Shown piece by piece: positions 9,243-18,558 of a stretch of DNA of 64,000 nt. The notes beneath the pieces are model-generated. The model was not told the origin of the DNA, made no database searches, and was given only the letters and a program-made list of their open reading frames with translations. The DNA is from an uncultured Acetatifactor sp. (GTDB taxonomy: Bacteria; Bacillota; Clostridia; Lachnospirales; Lachnospiraceae). The DNA is taken from NCBI GenBank assembly GCA_910586835.1, contig CAJUJU010000001.1:62001-126000 (forward strand), read 5' to 3'. Both the position numbers and the translations under genes were made by a program. Every line of letters begins with the position of its first letter. Within the stretch, counting starts at the first letter, position 1.

Positions 9243-10331
9243 CTATATGATGTTACTGTACAAAGCATTTCGCAGAAAACTTACAGATTCGTTTCTTGCT
9301 TTTTCCAGTTTCCGTCCAAATTTTGTATAGTCAATTTGTCCTGTCACTTCTGTCATATCCCTGAAGTCCGTGAAAAATCTATTTTCCATCCCAAGTCCGG
9401 ATACCATATCCTTCACCCGCGAAAGCATGGCCCGCTTTGCCGTATAAGTGTAAAATGGCTTGCGATATATCATGGAAAAGCATGTACCATGAAAAGAGTT
9501 GGTAAATACACAGGCAGCATTTTTCACATAACCCAGAAACTCTCCCGGACCCGCAAAGGCAAAACACCCTGCATTTTGGGGAAATACTCTGCCCGGATAG
9601 TCCGCAAAATAGTGGATCACCCGAAGTCCCAGCTTCCTCGCCATCATATTGGTATAGTCCACCACAGCCGGATCATGTGTTAAAAAATAGGCTAACAGGT
9701 ACGGTGCACTCTTCATCTCATCATTTTCCAACACCAAACCATCATAGTCCTCCGCTTCCAACAACAAGGTGGGGTCCAATACCGCAGACACCTTTTTCTT
9801 CGTAAATCGCTGAATACTCTGTACCGCAGATATCTCCCTCACCGAAACAGCATCAAAATCCGGCAGATACTCTGCAAACAGAGCATCTGCCTCTGTATAT
9901 CCCAGTTGATCCAAAATCACGCTGGCCGCATAGGATATCCTACTGCTATCCGGCGAAGCACACTTCAAAAAATATACCGGATCCAGACCAGAAAACTCTT
10001 TCCCCCAGACAATATCGCTGCCTACTATACAGACATCATATTTCCCGAGACTCCTGGAAAGTTTTTCCTCATCATCCAGACTATCGTCTGTCTCCTGCTC
10101 CATTCCAAGATGACGCCTTCTAAACTCCTGAAATTTCCTGCACTTTTCCCGATACTGCTGTTGAAGACGCGCTTCCTGAAAATACTGATATTCCGGCAAG
10201 GCAGGACGATAGGGCAGTATATCCGCCTTTTCTGCACCAAGCTTCTGCAGCGTCCTGCGAAGTGCATACGCCTGCAGGACAGAACCGAAATTATTATAAA
10301 AATGCAGAGTCGCTATGACCGCTTTCACCAT
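9243..10331 (-). CDS. Polysaccharide pyruvyl transferase family protein
   Basis: A 362-residue protein of the CsaB/WcaK family, which transfers pyruvate from phosphoenolpyruvate as a ketal onto cell-surface sugars. The typical start HFYNNFGSVLQAYALRRTL and the conserved late motif FTNSFHGTCFSMIYRKPF are clear. It is cytoplasmic with no signal peptide. It lies 6 bp after the FkbM methyltransferase gene and has a weak ribosome binding site (AAGAG). Some members of this family have other glycan-related roles, so pyruvylation is the family expectation rather than a demonstrated activity. Confidence 0.85.
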   Translation of the reverse strand: MVKAVIATLHFYNNFGSVLQAYALRRTLQKLGAEKADILPYRPALPEYQYFQEARLQQQYREKCRKFQEFRRRHLGMEQETDDSLDDEEKLSRSLGKYDVCIVGSDIVWGKEFSGLDPVYFLKCASPDSSRISYAASVILDQLGYTEADALFAEYLPDFDAVSVREISAVQSIQRFTKKKVSAVLDPTLLLEAEDYDGLVLENDEMKSAPYLLAYFLTHDPAVVDYTNMMARKLGLRVIHYFADYPGRVFPQNAGCFAFAGPGEFLGYVKNAACVFTNSFHGTCFSMIYRKPFYTYTAKRAMLSRVKDMVSGLGMENRFFTDFRDMTEVTGQIDYTKFGRKLEKARNESVSFLRNALYSNII

Positions 10332-10337
10332 ATGCTC

Positions 10338-11519
10338 TTATTTCCACTCCCCGACTTTCGCATAACATACCGAATCGTCCCAATATGTTGTATGATGTCT
10401 GAGTATCAACTTATATTCCGGTACATATTCTTTCAAAAGTTTCGGAACCTCCCAAAATGCTGTAAAAGAGTGATAAATACATATTGCACACATGGGCCGA
10501 CACCTCGAGATCATATCTTTTCCTCCTCTGAGCGCTGCCTGCTCACTGCCCTCAATATCCATCTTTATAAATGTAACATTTTTATCCGCATAAACATCAT
10601 CCAATCTGACTGTTCTTACCTCCGTATCACCATTTCGAAGAATACATGAGTTAAGCTCCGTGGAAGAAGCACTAATTGTAGTATCATTTTCTCCTACCCC
10701 AACACTATAAGTATGTACTCTGCTTTTCACTTGATCAGGCAGTTTTTCTACTGTGCAATTCAGTTCCTTATAGGTTGGAGGAAACACTTCATAGCAATCA
10801 TACTGCTCAAAGTTATCAAATTTTGTCTTGTATATTAAATCTTCTAATGTATCACCTACATAGGCTCCACAATCCACCATAATTCTCTGCTTTTCCAGAA
10901 ATCTTCCTCCCTCCAGAAAATATTGAGGTCGTACGCACAAGCCTTCCATTGAAAGTACATCCAGTTCCGCAGGCACATTTTCCGGGTGAAACAGCATTTT
11001 AAAATGCATCCACAAAATTTTCAGAGACTCATCGTCCTCATAAAGATCAAGAAGTTCCTGAATCTTATCCATAAAGGGGGTGGGCTGCATGCAAACCATC
11101 ATGACTGTCTCAAGATAAAAATCAAGATGCCATTTTAAGACTGTCTCCTGAATACTATAATTTTCCAATTGTCCGGAAATATTGTCAAAATGTTGTGCCC
11201 CTGCAGCCACAAAACATAACTTCTCCTTTGCATCTGACAATGCTTCATCTACCGAAACAATCTTAATAGTTTTTCCGTTGTCTGTCACAAATTCGCCAAA
11301 TCGGCTGCTGTTATTGTCACAAATAATATCTACGTCTATTCCAAGTCTTTCAAGATAACGAATACATATCTCACACATTGCAGAGGCGCCAAAAACCACC
11401 ACTGCCTTATTTGGTCTGCTGTTCCAGGTTCTCCAATTAGCTAAATTATCCTCCCGCTCCTTCCTGATCAGTTCAAGATTATCAGTCAGGCAATCAAAGA
11501 TCATTTTTTTTAGTTCCAT
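10338..11519 (-). CDS. FkbM-family methyltransferase with N-terminal Rossmann-like domain
   Basis: A 393-residue fusion. Residues about 38-135 carry the shared domain (AVVVFGASAMCEI, then ICDNNSSRFG). The C-terminal part is an FkbM SAM-dependent methyltransferase: VDCGAYVGDTLED near 215-228, and FIKMDIEGSEQAALRGG. FkbM enzymes O-methylate hydroxyls, often on sugars. The ATG at 11519 is chosen, 7 bases after GGAGG; a GTG lies one codon earlier. It shares the architecture of the protein at 18559-19698, the second FkbM gene of the island, and sits next to a SPASM-type radical SAM gene just as that one does. Confidence 0.87.
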   Translation of the reverse strand: MELKKMIFDCLTDNLELIRKEREDNLANWRTWNSRPNKAVVVFGASAMCEICIRYLERLGIDVDIICDNNSSRFGEFVTDNGKTIKIVSVDEALSDAKEKLCFVAAGAQHFDNISGQLENYSIQETVLKWHLDFYLETVMMVCMQPTPFMDKIQELLDLYEDDESLKILWMHFKMLFHPENVPAELDVLSMEGLCVRPQYFLEGGRFLEKQRIMVDCGAYVGDTLEDLIYKTKFDNFEQYDCYEVFPPTYKELNCTVEKLPDQVKSRVHTYSVGVGENDTTISASSTELNSCILRNGDTEVRTVRLDDVYADKNVTFIKMDIEGSEQAALRGGKDMISRCRPMCAICIYHSFTAFWEVPKLLKEYVPEYKLILRHHTTYWDDSVCYAKVGEWK

Positions 11520-11537
11520 CACGCTACCTCCTCGTTC

Positions 11538-12533
11538 TTATCGCACACTTTCCAGCTTCTCAATTATAATATCTGCCACATCATCTATGCCGTCAACCGT
11601 TCTCATTGTACATGTATCACATACCGGATACTTTCCTTTTATCTTTTTAAGATGTATTAGCTGCATCTGACGAAGTTCATCCGAGTTCCATATTTCTTTT
11701 ACACTGGATTTATTTACATCCCCATACACCACCCCGAATTTCCAATCGGCACAGCAAGGGCTCACCCAGCCATTCGAGTGAATTGTCATGGTCGTAAGAC
11801 TATATGTGCATATATCATGATTGTCTTTTCTCCAATCCCAGTTATTTTTCGTGAGAACACCTTCTGGTATTACCACCTCCGCAAAATCTGGCCAACCATC
11901 AAAGATATCTTCTACAAAAATATAATCCGATACAGGTTCATACATTTCATGAAATCTTTCAAGCTGTTCTTTTTCTTTCAGAGTTACATTCACTAGCTTA
12001 ATCGCTATTTCCGCTTTTCCGCGCGTCTTCCTGTACAAGTCCTGCACATTGCGGTAAAATACGTTATAGTCCAGTTCTACCCCGCATATTTCCTTATATG
12101 CCTCACCCTCCAAGGCATTAACGGATATCCTGATTAAGTCAATACCGGAATCTGCCAGTTCCGTATTCAGTTCGGGATTCAGCATCGCTCCATTGGTATA
12201 CATTCTGATCTCGTCGCACACCTTACTTTCCCGAAGAAGTCGAATCATAGGCACTATATTTCTGTTTAAAAGGGGTTCTCCAAAAGCAAACAGGTAAATT
12301 ACCCTGATCTTCTTCTGAAAAGCCTTCAAATCACTTACTATTTTTTCAAAAAGACTCATATCCATAATTTTATGGCGCTCTTTCTGCATAAACCCTGACA
12401 CATTACATGGACAAAAATTACATTTAAAATTACATGCCCCGCTCGGATCAATATAAACAATATACGGAACCTCCAACGGCACTACTTCCTCCAAGGGATG
12501 CCGCTGGTTCTGAATCACCATTTTCTCATTCAT
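11538..12533 (-). CDS. Radical SAM/SPASM-like protein, copy A
   Basis: A 331-residue radical SAM enzyme with the core motif SGACNFKCNFC (C34, C38, C41), followed by a further cysteine in CPCN. The C-terminus has a SPASM-like set: CTYS, SPCCADW and CDTC, expected to hold an extra 4Fe-4S cluster. The segment PYIVYIDPSGACNFKCNFCP is almost the same in the proteins at 16509-17519 and 17526-18533, so these are recent paralogues. The gene overlaps the upstream radical SAM gene by 8 bp and has AGGAG 9 bases upstream, indicating translational coupling. No peptide substrate gene of RiPP type is nearby; a glycan-related substrate is inferred from context. Confidence 0.86.
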   Translation of the reverse strand: MNEKMVIQNQRHPLEEVVPLEVPYIVYIDPSGACNFKCNFCPCNVSGFMQKERHKIMDMSLFEKIVSDLKAFQKKIRVIYLFAFGEPLLNRNIVPMIRLLRESKVCDEIRMYTNGAMLNPELNTELADSGIDLIRISVNALEGEAYKEICGVELDYNVFYRNVQDLYRKTRGKAEIAIKLVNVTLKEKEQLERFHEMYEPVSDYIFVEDIFDGWPDFAEVVIPEGVLTKNNWDWRKDNHDICTYSLTTMTIHSNGWVSPCCADWKFGVVYGDVNKSSVKEIWNSDELRQMQLIHLKKIKGKYPVCDTCTMRTVDGIDDVADIIIEKLESVR

Positions 12534-13839
12534 TCTCCATCTCTCCTAACTGGATTGCGTCTTCTACAAAGGGAGCTTGAAAAGGCATCTTACATCTTTT
12601 GCACGCCTTACAAGGCTCCTCTCTGAAATGCCGCAACACCTCCGCCAGCTCAGCAGCACTGTATTTATGAATATCTACCGAGTCCTCAACATCAATATAA
12701 CCACGCACTGTCCCTCCATAATGATGCGGACAACCAAACAAATGTCCCTTATATAACCGGTGACATTTGTTCATGCCACAGCTTTCATATTGAATTCTCC
12801 ATTGCTCATCTGTCTCGTCAATCTCATCAAAGGATGCAAAGTCCATCCAGCTTTTGCTCCGGCCAAGTTCATAGATAACGCCGTACCGCGAAAACTTCTC
12901 CTGCATTCTGTCACGATTCTCTCGAAAAGTGTCGCTTAAAACACGGTCATAATTTGAAATGTATACTATGATCCTCTTATTAGACAAAATTTCACAAACC
13001 GTGTCTTTCGGAACCACCGTTCCATTCGTAAATATCTGAACAACACCTATATTCAGCTTAAGAATTTCTGTCAGGATATCCGCCAATTCCGGATGAAGAA
13101 ACGGTTCACCACCTACCAGCTCAATGTGGCCGATTACACCACAGGCATCCGTCAACAGTTTCAGCCCGGATAATATGTCCTCTTTTTTTTCAAAACCCGT
13201 TCCGGTTTTTTTAAAATACGGCAAAGATTCATTACAGTGCATGCAGTTCAAGGTGCAAACCTGCCCCATAATAATTCCAATACCTTCAATTTTGGCAGTC
13301 TCTATCAGCTCTTCTTTTCCAATACACTTTTTCCCATATTGATAAAACACTTCACATCCATTGTCAACAATTCCACACTCAAAACAACTCAATGGATCAA
13401 ATTCATCATTTAAAAGTTTTCTAGTACAAATAGCACTTTTTATAACATTCTGAATCTTTTCAGGTAAAAAAGTAAAATTACCCTGATAACCCCAATTTTC
13501 ATACTGCCTTTTTACCTCTTCAGCAATCTGCTCGTTCACCGCCATAAGCATCAGAATATCTGAGGTCTCTTCAAACTCCAGTAAATACTCAGGGGCATAG
13601 ACCGGAACTGCATACTCTTTTGACTGAAGTTCAAAATTTCTGTCCAGCAAAAAAATAACTTCAATCTTTAGATACTCCAGTATCTTTACAACAGATTTTC
13701 CCAATATACCCGCCCCATAAACAATTGCTTTTTTGCCTTCAAAACACTCTTGAAATTCTTTCAGCACCCGTTCGGCATCTTCATATTTGCTTATGATCCC
13801 CATATTTTCATTTTTTCTGATAAACTCCTGCAAATTCAT
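12526..13839 (-). CDS. Radical SAM protein with N-terminal Rossmann-like domain
   Basis: A 437-residue fusion. The shared Rossmann-like domain occupies about residues 35-130 (AIVYGAGILGKSVV, then LLDRNFELQS). The radical SAM motif is GQVCTLNCMHC (C195, C199, C202) with the downstream GGEPFLHPEL. Extra cysteines occur before the core (SCFECGIVDNGC) and at the end (NKCHRL, GCPHHYGG, CKACKRC), more than its two relatives have. The ATG at 13839 is chosen for its AGAGG at 8 bases; an in-frame ATG at 13857 overlaps the previous stop as TAATG but lacks a ribosome binding site. It belongs to the family of 7344-8672 and 13857-15068. Confidence 0.85.
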   Translation of the reverse strand: MNLQEFIRKNENMGIISKYEDAERVLKEFQECFEGKKAIVYGAGILGKSVVKILEYLKIEVIFLLDRNFELQSKEYAVPVYAPEYLLEFEETSDILMLMAVNEQIAEEVKRQYENWGYQGNFTFLPEKIQNVIKSAICTRKLLNDEFDPLSCFECGIVDNGCEVFYQYGKKCIGKEELIETAKIEGIGIIMGQVCTLNCMHCNESLPYFKKTGTGFEKKEDILSGLKLLTDACGVIGHIELVGGEPFLHPELADILTEILKLNIGVVQIFTNGTVVPKDTVCEILSNKRIIVYISNYDRVLSDTFRENRDRMQEKFSRYGVIYELGRSKSWMDFASFDEIDETDEQWRIQYESCGMNKCHRLYKGHLFGCPHHYGGTVRGYIDVEDSVDIHKYSAAELAEVLRHFREEPCKACKRCKMPFQAPFVEDAIQLGEMENE

Positions 13840-13856
13840 AGCTCTTTCCTCTTTCA

Positions 13857-15068
13857 TTATAATTGAATCGCTCTTGGAACAGGTTTTGTATTACCACTGC
13901 AATATTTACATATTTCAAACGGAACCGTGGTAGACAAATACTCCCTCAATCTTTTCTTCAGCTCACTGTCATTTGTTCTATCCTTCAGGTCAATTCCGTC
14001 CTTTCTGATGGAATCAAAATCAGATAGCAGTCCCTTCTCCTCCCAAACCTTCTGAAAACCACATCTGTAAATAATACCGTCCCAATTCCTGATACAACAG
14101 TCCTTAATATTACAGCCATCAAACAATTCCTGAAGCTGCTCCTTGGAATAATTCAAGTTCTCCTTTGGAGACAAGTCAAACCAGCTACAGTCCTGTACAA
14201 AGCATGGAATTCCCTTTTCTCCACATTTTTCTTCTAGCTCCGCTATTCGATTTGAAATATCACCATAATCACTTATTTTCAACACAATATTACTTTCCTT
14301 CATTGCGTCAAATACAGCTTCCTCAGGGATAATTGTTCCGTTTGTGATCACACATATGTTAAAAATGTGACTGTATGTTTTCGCTTTCTCCAAAAAAGGA
14401 ATCAATTTCCTGTATAAAAAGGTTTCTCCTCCACATACTTCAAGAGTCTTAATCAAATCTACAAGTTCTAATGTTCGATCCAAGTCAGCAAATATCAATT
14501 CCGGCTCCTCATCTCTGTGATCCTTTAAATATGGAATTCTCAGGATACAATCTTTGCATTTCAGATTACACCTGCTGGTCACAAGCCTTGGCGACAAAAT
14601 CGGCATGTGTAGATATTCGTTATCCATTACCGCTTTATACATACTGACAATGATTTCCAAAGCCGTATCCAAACGGTTATAAACAGTATTTTGAAGAAGG
14701 TAGAACAGATTATCATCAAAATAATACTCAAATGCCCCCCCCATTTGCTCAATTTGCGCGGCCACCTCATTTACTACCTGTTGACTTGGAAATGAGATCA
14801 GCACCACACTGTTTTTCATATGTGCCAACTCTTCCGGTGAAATAATCGGGATTCCTGTTTTGGTCTTGCCCCACAGATCCTCATTGTTATCACAAAAAAA
14901 CTTCACAGGAATATGAATAGCACCGCAAAATCTTTTAAACTTAATTCCATTTTCACCGCTTCCCCAAATAACAAGCTCCTTTTCACCTTCTATAAGCTGC
15001 CGTACCAATATCTTAATTTTCTTCTGATATGACTCAACGTTTTCTTTCATTACACCGTTCAATCCCAT
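13857..15068 (-). CDS. Radical SAM protein with N-terminal Rossmann-like domain
   Basis: A 403-residue fusion. The shared domain is at about 29-125 (LVIWGSGENGIKF, then FCDNNEDLWGK). The radical SAM motif TSRCNLKCKDC has C167, C171 and C174, with CGGETFLYRKL as the glycine-rich motif. Late cysteines NIKDCC, YRCGF and CKYC suggest an auxiliary cluster. It starts 2 bp after the aldo/keto reductase stop, with GAGGGAG six bases before the ATG, and its stop is joined to the next gene as TAATG. The tight coupling with the reductase suggests the products are needed in matched amounts. Confidence 0.85.
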   Translation of the reverse strand: MGLNGVMKENVESYQKKIKILVRQLIEGEKELVIWGSGENGIKFKRFCGAIHIPVKFFCDNNEDLWGKTKTGIPIISPEELAHMKNSVVLISFPSQQVVNEVAAQIEQMGGAFEYYFDDNLFYLLQNTVYNRLDTALEIIVSMYKAVMDNEYLHMPILSPRLVTSRCNLKCKDCILRIPYLKDHRDEEPELIFADLDRTLELVDLIKTLEVCGGETFLYRKLIPFLEKAKTYSHIFNICVITNGTIIPEEAVFDAMKESNIVLKISDYGDISNRIAELEEKCGEKGIPCFVQDCSWFDLSPKENLNYSKEQLQELFDGCNIKDCCIRNWDGIIYRCGFQKVWEEKGLLSDFDSIRKDGIDLKDRTNDSELKKRLREYLSTTVPFEICKYCSGNTKPVPRAIQL

Positions 15069-15069
15069 T

Positions 15070-16512
15070 TTACACTCCCTCTATTCTCACTCCATATTCT
15101 TCAAGATATTTCAGTTCATTATATATCTCATCAAAATAAACTGTACTGGAAATAATCAACAAATCAAGCCCGTATTTTTCCAGCTCCATGGGAGCCTGAA
15201 TTTTTACCCCTTTTACAAATGGCTCCTGCCCCTGCTTTTGTGGGCTTTTGTCAAACAAAAACAGTTCTGCAGATATCTCCCCTTCCCCAAAATACTGCCG
15301 GTAGTCACGATAAACTTTTTCTGCTCTCCCCCCCATTCCATAAAATCCAACCTTATGTACAGTTCCAAAAATAAATCCCAGTTGATCCTTATATTTCCTG
15401 ATGTGCCTGTTGAGCACATTATTGATCTCCTTAATTCTCTCTATTATATTCAGATGCTGTGTACACTTCTTCTCACACTTTTTGCATGCAATACAGGGAA
15501 TATTTTCTTCCAGGTCTGCCTTCCAGACATCCTGCAGTTCATATAACATACTATTATCCTTATGACCATCCAGAATATATTGGTTATATGATAACATCAA
15601 TTTGGATATCTCAATCTTCTGCGGACAACCCTGGCAATAATCACAACCAGTGCATAACCTGTCATACATTTTATCCATCTTAAGTGCAATCTTTTGGTGA
15701 TACCCTTCATCACAGGTCAATGGTGCTTCCATCGCCCTGACGTTTGCACACAATTCCTCATAATTGCTCATTCCGGAAAGAACCACGTTAATCCCGGGAG
15801 TCATCGCATTATAACGCAATGCAGCCTCACAGGTGCTCTGGCCTTCCTCTTCACATATAAACCGAAATTTATCCTGATTTCTGGGAATGACTCCACCTGC
15901 CAATGGATTCATTGTAATCACACCAATTCCAGCTTTCCGGGCAGCATTAATTCCCTCCTGTCGAAATCTCCCATTGATCACATTGTATCCCAATGTAACC
16001 CCTTCAAAGTATCCCTCTCGAATAATTTGAGCTATTTCCTCTCCACGGCAATGCGCAGAAAAACAGATATGATCAATAAGCCCCTCTTCCCTGGCTTTGA
16101 CTGCTCCCCAATAAGGCCCGCCTGGAGCTATGATTCTACGATACTGGTCAATATCCAAAATACACCACATATGATAAAAATGTATTTTATCAACTCCCAT
16201 CCTGTTCAGTGATACTTCCAATCTTCTTCTCACTGCATCTTCAGTAGGATCCTCACTGATCTGTGATTTTGTAGAGACATAAAAGTCCTTCATGTGCCGA
16301 AATGCAAGTCCATAAATTGACTCGCCTTTTTGATTGCAATAGGACGGGGCCGTATCAAAATAATTGATTCCTTTATGCCATGCCTCAACGACCAGCTCTG
16401 ACAGTTCCTCTCTCCCCGTTTCCGTCATATAGAGTTCCTTTGGAAAACGAATACCGCCAAATCCAAGCACTGACAGCTTTTCCCCCGTTTTCCCAAACTC
16501 CCTGTAAATCAT
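15070..16512 (-). CDS. Aldo/keto reductase with two 4Fe-4S motifs and C-terminal Rossmann-like domain
   Basis: A 480-residue, three-part protein. Residues 1-275 are an aldo/keto reductase barrel with the expected catalytic residues D53, Y58, K82 and H114. Residues 287-350 hold two ferredoxin-like cysteine sets (C287, C290, C293, C296 and C340, C343, C346, C350). Residues about 386-480 carry the Rossmann-like domain seen in neighbours (VGFYGMGGRAEKVY, then LFLFDKSP), here at the C-terminus instead of the N-terminus. AKR-ferredoxin fusions are known in clostridia; the third domain is the odd part. It overlaps the upstream SPASM radical SAM gene (ATGA) and sits between radical SAM genes, so it may feed electrons to them or reduce a keto-sugar they make. 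Confidence 0.85.
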   Translation of the reverse strand: MIYREFGKTGEKLSVLGFGGIRFPKELYMTETGREELSELVVEAWHKGINYFDTAPSYCNQKGESIYGLAFRHMKDFYVSTKSQISEDPTEDAVRRRLEVSLNRMGVDKIHFYHMWCILDIDQYRRIIAPGGPYWGAVKAREEGLIDHICFSAHCRGEEIAQIIREGYFEGVTLGYNVINGRFRQEGINAARKAGIGVITMNPLAGGVIPRNQDKFRFICEEEGQSTCEAALRYNAMTPGINVVLSGMSNYEELCANVRAMEAPLTCDEGYHQKIALKMDKMYDRLCTGCDYCQGCPQKIEISKLMLSYNQYILDGHKDNSMLYELQDVWKADLEENIPCIACKKCEKKCTQHLNIIERIKEINNVLNRHIRKYKDQLGFIFGTVHKVGFYGMGGRAEKVYRDYRQYFGEGEISAELFLFDKSPQKQGQEPFVKGVKIQAPMELEKYGLDLLIISSTVYFDEIYNELKYLEEYGVRIEGV

Positions 16513-17519
16513 TCCTGCCTCCTCCTTATACGGTCTGCAATGTTTCCTGCCACATGATCAATGTCGTCATCCGATTCAATAATACATTCTTTGCAAAAAG
16601 GTAACTCACATCTTCCCTTTTCCAGGTGCGTCAATTGAAACTTACGAAGTTCCTCTGAGTTCCAGATTTCCTTTATGCTTTTTACGCGTACATCCCCATA
16701 TGCTGTCGCAAATTTCCAGTCAGCACAACAGGCGCTTACTATACCGTTTGAATGAATCATCATGGAAATCAAAGGCTCTGCACAAACCTTATTGTTTTTC
16801 TTTCCGAAAACCGTATTCCAATTTTCCGAATACATATTCTCCGAGTTGTCAACCACTATGTCCGGACAATCAGGCCATACATTCTCTATATTTTCTATAT
16901 ATATAAAATCGGAGATTTTTTCAAATGTATCATAGAAATAATCCACGTCTTCCTTTGTCTTTAACGAAGCATTTACTACCTTTATGCCAAGTTGCATCTT
17001 TCCCCTGCTGTAATGATATAGGTCAGTAATGTTATATATCAATTGCTCATAGTCTATCTTATAGTCACACAGTTGAGAGTAAGTTTCTGCATCAATTCCT
17101 TCCAATGAAATTCTGATAAGGTTTACTCCGTTATCAACCAATGCGTGTCCCACCTCAGGGGTCAAAAGAACTCCGTTCGTATAAATCCTGATATCTCGGC
17201 AAACATCCTCTTCTCTTAATCGTTTTACCATATATGGCAAGTTTTGATTCATCAGGGGTTCGCCAAACCCCCATAAGTAAACCACCTTAATCCGTTCTTC
17301 CATTTCTTTCAAATCATGCAGTATCTTCTCAAAAAGCTCAACGGACATTATTGTATGTCTTTCCGCTGCCCTGTAATCAGACATATAACAGGGGCAGAAA
17401 TTACATTTAAAATTACATGCACCTGAAGGGTCAATATATACAATGTATGGCGTACTCAGCGGAATTACCTGTTCCAATGGTATCCGTGTATTCTTAACTT
17501 CTCTTTTTTCTCTATCCAT
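16509..17519 (-). CDS. Radical SAM/SPASM-like protein, copy B
   Basis: A 336-residue paralogue of the neighbouring copies. The core motif SGACNFKCNFC has C35, C39 and C42, and the glycine motif reads WGFGEPLMN. The SPASM-like region has CAEP, SACCADW and CKEC, so all expected auxiliary ligands seem present. An AGAGGGG run abuts the ATG, leaving a short spacing; the upstream gene stops 6 bp before. Its stop overlaps the aldo/keto reductase start. Same likely role class as copies A and C, with a different substrate position or step being the obvious reason to keep three copies (inference). Confidence 0.85.
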   Translation of the reverse strand: MDREKREVKNTRIPLEQVIPLSTPYIVYIDPSGACNFKCNFCPCYMSDYRAAERHTIMSVELFEKILHDLKEMEERIKVVYLWGFGEPLMNQNLPYMVKRLREEDVCRDIRIYTNGVLLTPEVGHALVDNGVNLIRISLEGIDAETYSQLCDYKIDYEQLIYNITDLYHYSRGKMQLGIKVVNASLKTKEDVDYFYDTFEKISDFIYIENIENVWPDCPDIVVDNSENMYSENWNTVFGKKNNKVCAEPLISMMIHSNGIVSACCADWKFATAYGDVRVKSIKEIWNSEELRKFQLTHLEKGRCELPFCKECIIESDDDIDHVAGNIADRIRRRQE

Positions 17520-17525
17520 CCCCTC

Positions 17526-18533
17526 TTACATTCCCTTCATTCTCTGAATTATGATATCAGCCACATCGTCCACATTATCATAACCACAACATTTACAATT
17601 CCGACACACCTCTATTTCGTTTCTCCTCCGTTCCAGATGCTTCAGTTGCAGTTCCCGAAGCTTAGAAGAATTCCAGAGCTCTTTCAATGAGCTTTCATGT
17701 ACATCTCCATATTGTGTGCCAAATTTCCAGTCTGCAGGACACGCACCTACAAAGCCGTTCGCATATACCACCATATTGGTCATACTGTATGTGCAGATGC
17801 TGTATCCCTTTCTGTCCTTTTTCTTCCAGATCCATTCGTCAGCGCTGACCGCTCCTTCCGGAAGTACAATCTCGTCAAACTCAGGCCATCCCTCCACAAT
17901 ATCTTCTATAAATCTGTAATCAGATATTGCTTCAAAGATATCATAAAATTTTTCAGCATCCTCTGCAGTTCTGATAGACACATTCGCTACCTTAACAGAT
18001 ATCTCACATTTGCCTCTGCTTCGTTCATATAAATCCGCAATGTTTCTTATCAGCTCATCAAAATCGATTCTGGCCTCACATACCTTTTTATAGTCCTCAC
18101 TGCTCAGACCTTCCAACGAAATTCTGATAAGGTCAATTCCACTGTCCACAAGTTCCTGATTCTTCTCAGGCGAAAGCAGTGCCCCATTTGTATATATTCT
18201 GATTTCCCGGCAAACCTTTCTTTCCTTCAGATATCTGGCCATCCTGATCAGATCCTTATTGAGGAGCGGTTCCCCGAATCCATAAAGATATACTACCTTT
18301 ACCTGTTCCTCAAACTCTGCCATATCGTCAACTATCTTCTGAAACAATTCATAATCCATCATTGCATGCCGCTCTTCTTTTCGATAGTCCGAACGATAAC
18401 AGGGACAAAAATTGCAGTTAAAATTACACAGGCCACATGGGTCAATATAAAGTACATAGGGCGCTTTTAATGGAAGCACTTGCTCCAACGGCGTTCTTTC
18501 ATTTCTTTTCGCTAATTTCTGACGCTCTAACAT
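17526..18533 (-). CDS. Radical SAM/SPASM-like protein, copy C (altered SPASM cysteines)
   Basis: A 335-residue paralogue with the core motif CGLCNFNCNFC (C36, C40, C43) and YGFGEPLLN. In the SPASM-like region the paired cysteines found in copies A and B (CCADW) read CPADW here, and the C-terminus instead has a denser cluster, CRNCKCCGY. The auxiliary cluster is thus probably ligated differently. The ribosome binding site GGAGGG is 6 bases from the ATG. It is followed by copy B after 6 bp and preceded by the second FkbM methyltransferase gene. Confidence 0.85.
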   Translation of the reverse strand: MLERQKLAKRNERTPLEQVLPLKAPYVLYIDPCGLCNFNCNFCPCYRSDYRKEERHAMMDYELFQKIVDDMAEFEEQVKVVYLYGFGEPLLNKDLIRMARYLKERKVCREIRIYTNGALLSPEKNQELVDSGIDLIRISLEGLSSEDYKKVCEARIDFDELIRNIADLYERSRGKCEISVKVANVSIRTAEDAEKFYDIFEAISDYRFIEDIVEGWPEFDEIVLPEGAVSADEWIWKKKDRKGYSICTYSMTNMVVYANGFVGACPADWKFGTQYGDVHESSLKELWNSSKLRELQLKHLERRRNEIEVCRNCKCCGYDNVDDVADIIIQRMKGM

Positions 18534-18558
18534 CTGTTTCCCTCCACTCTATATCTTA

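Noticed and set aside
7344..18533. Radical SAM cluster as a RiPP biosynthesis locus
   Set aside because: No small precursor gene, no RRE domain, no protease or exporter in the block; the sugar-enzyme context points to glycan chemistry.
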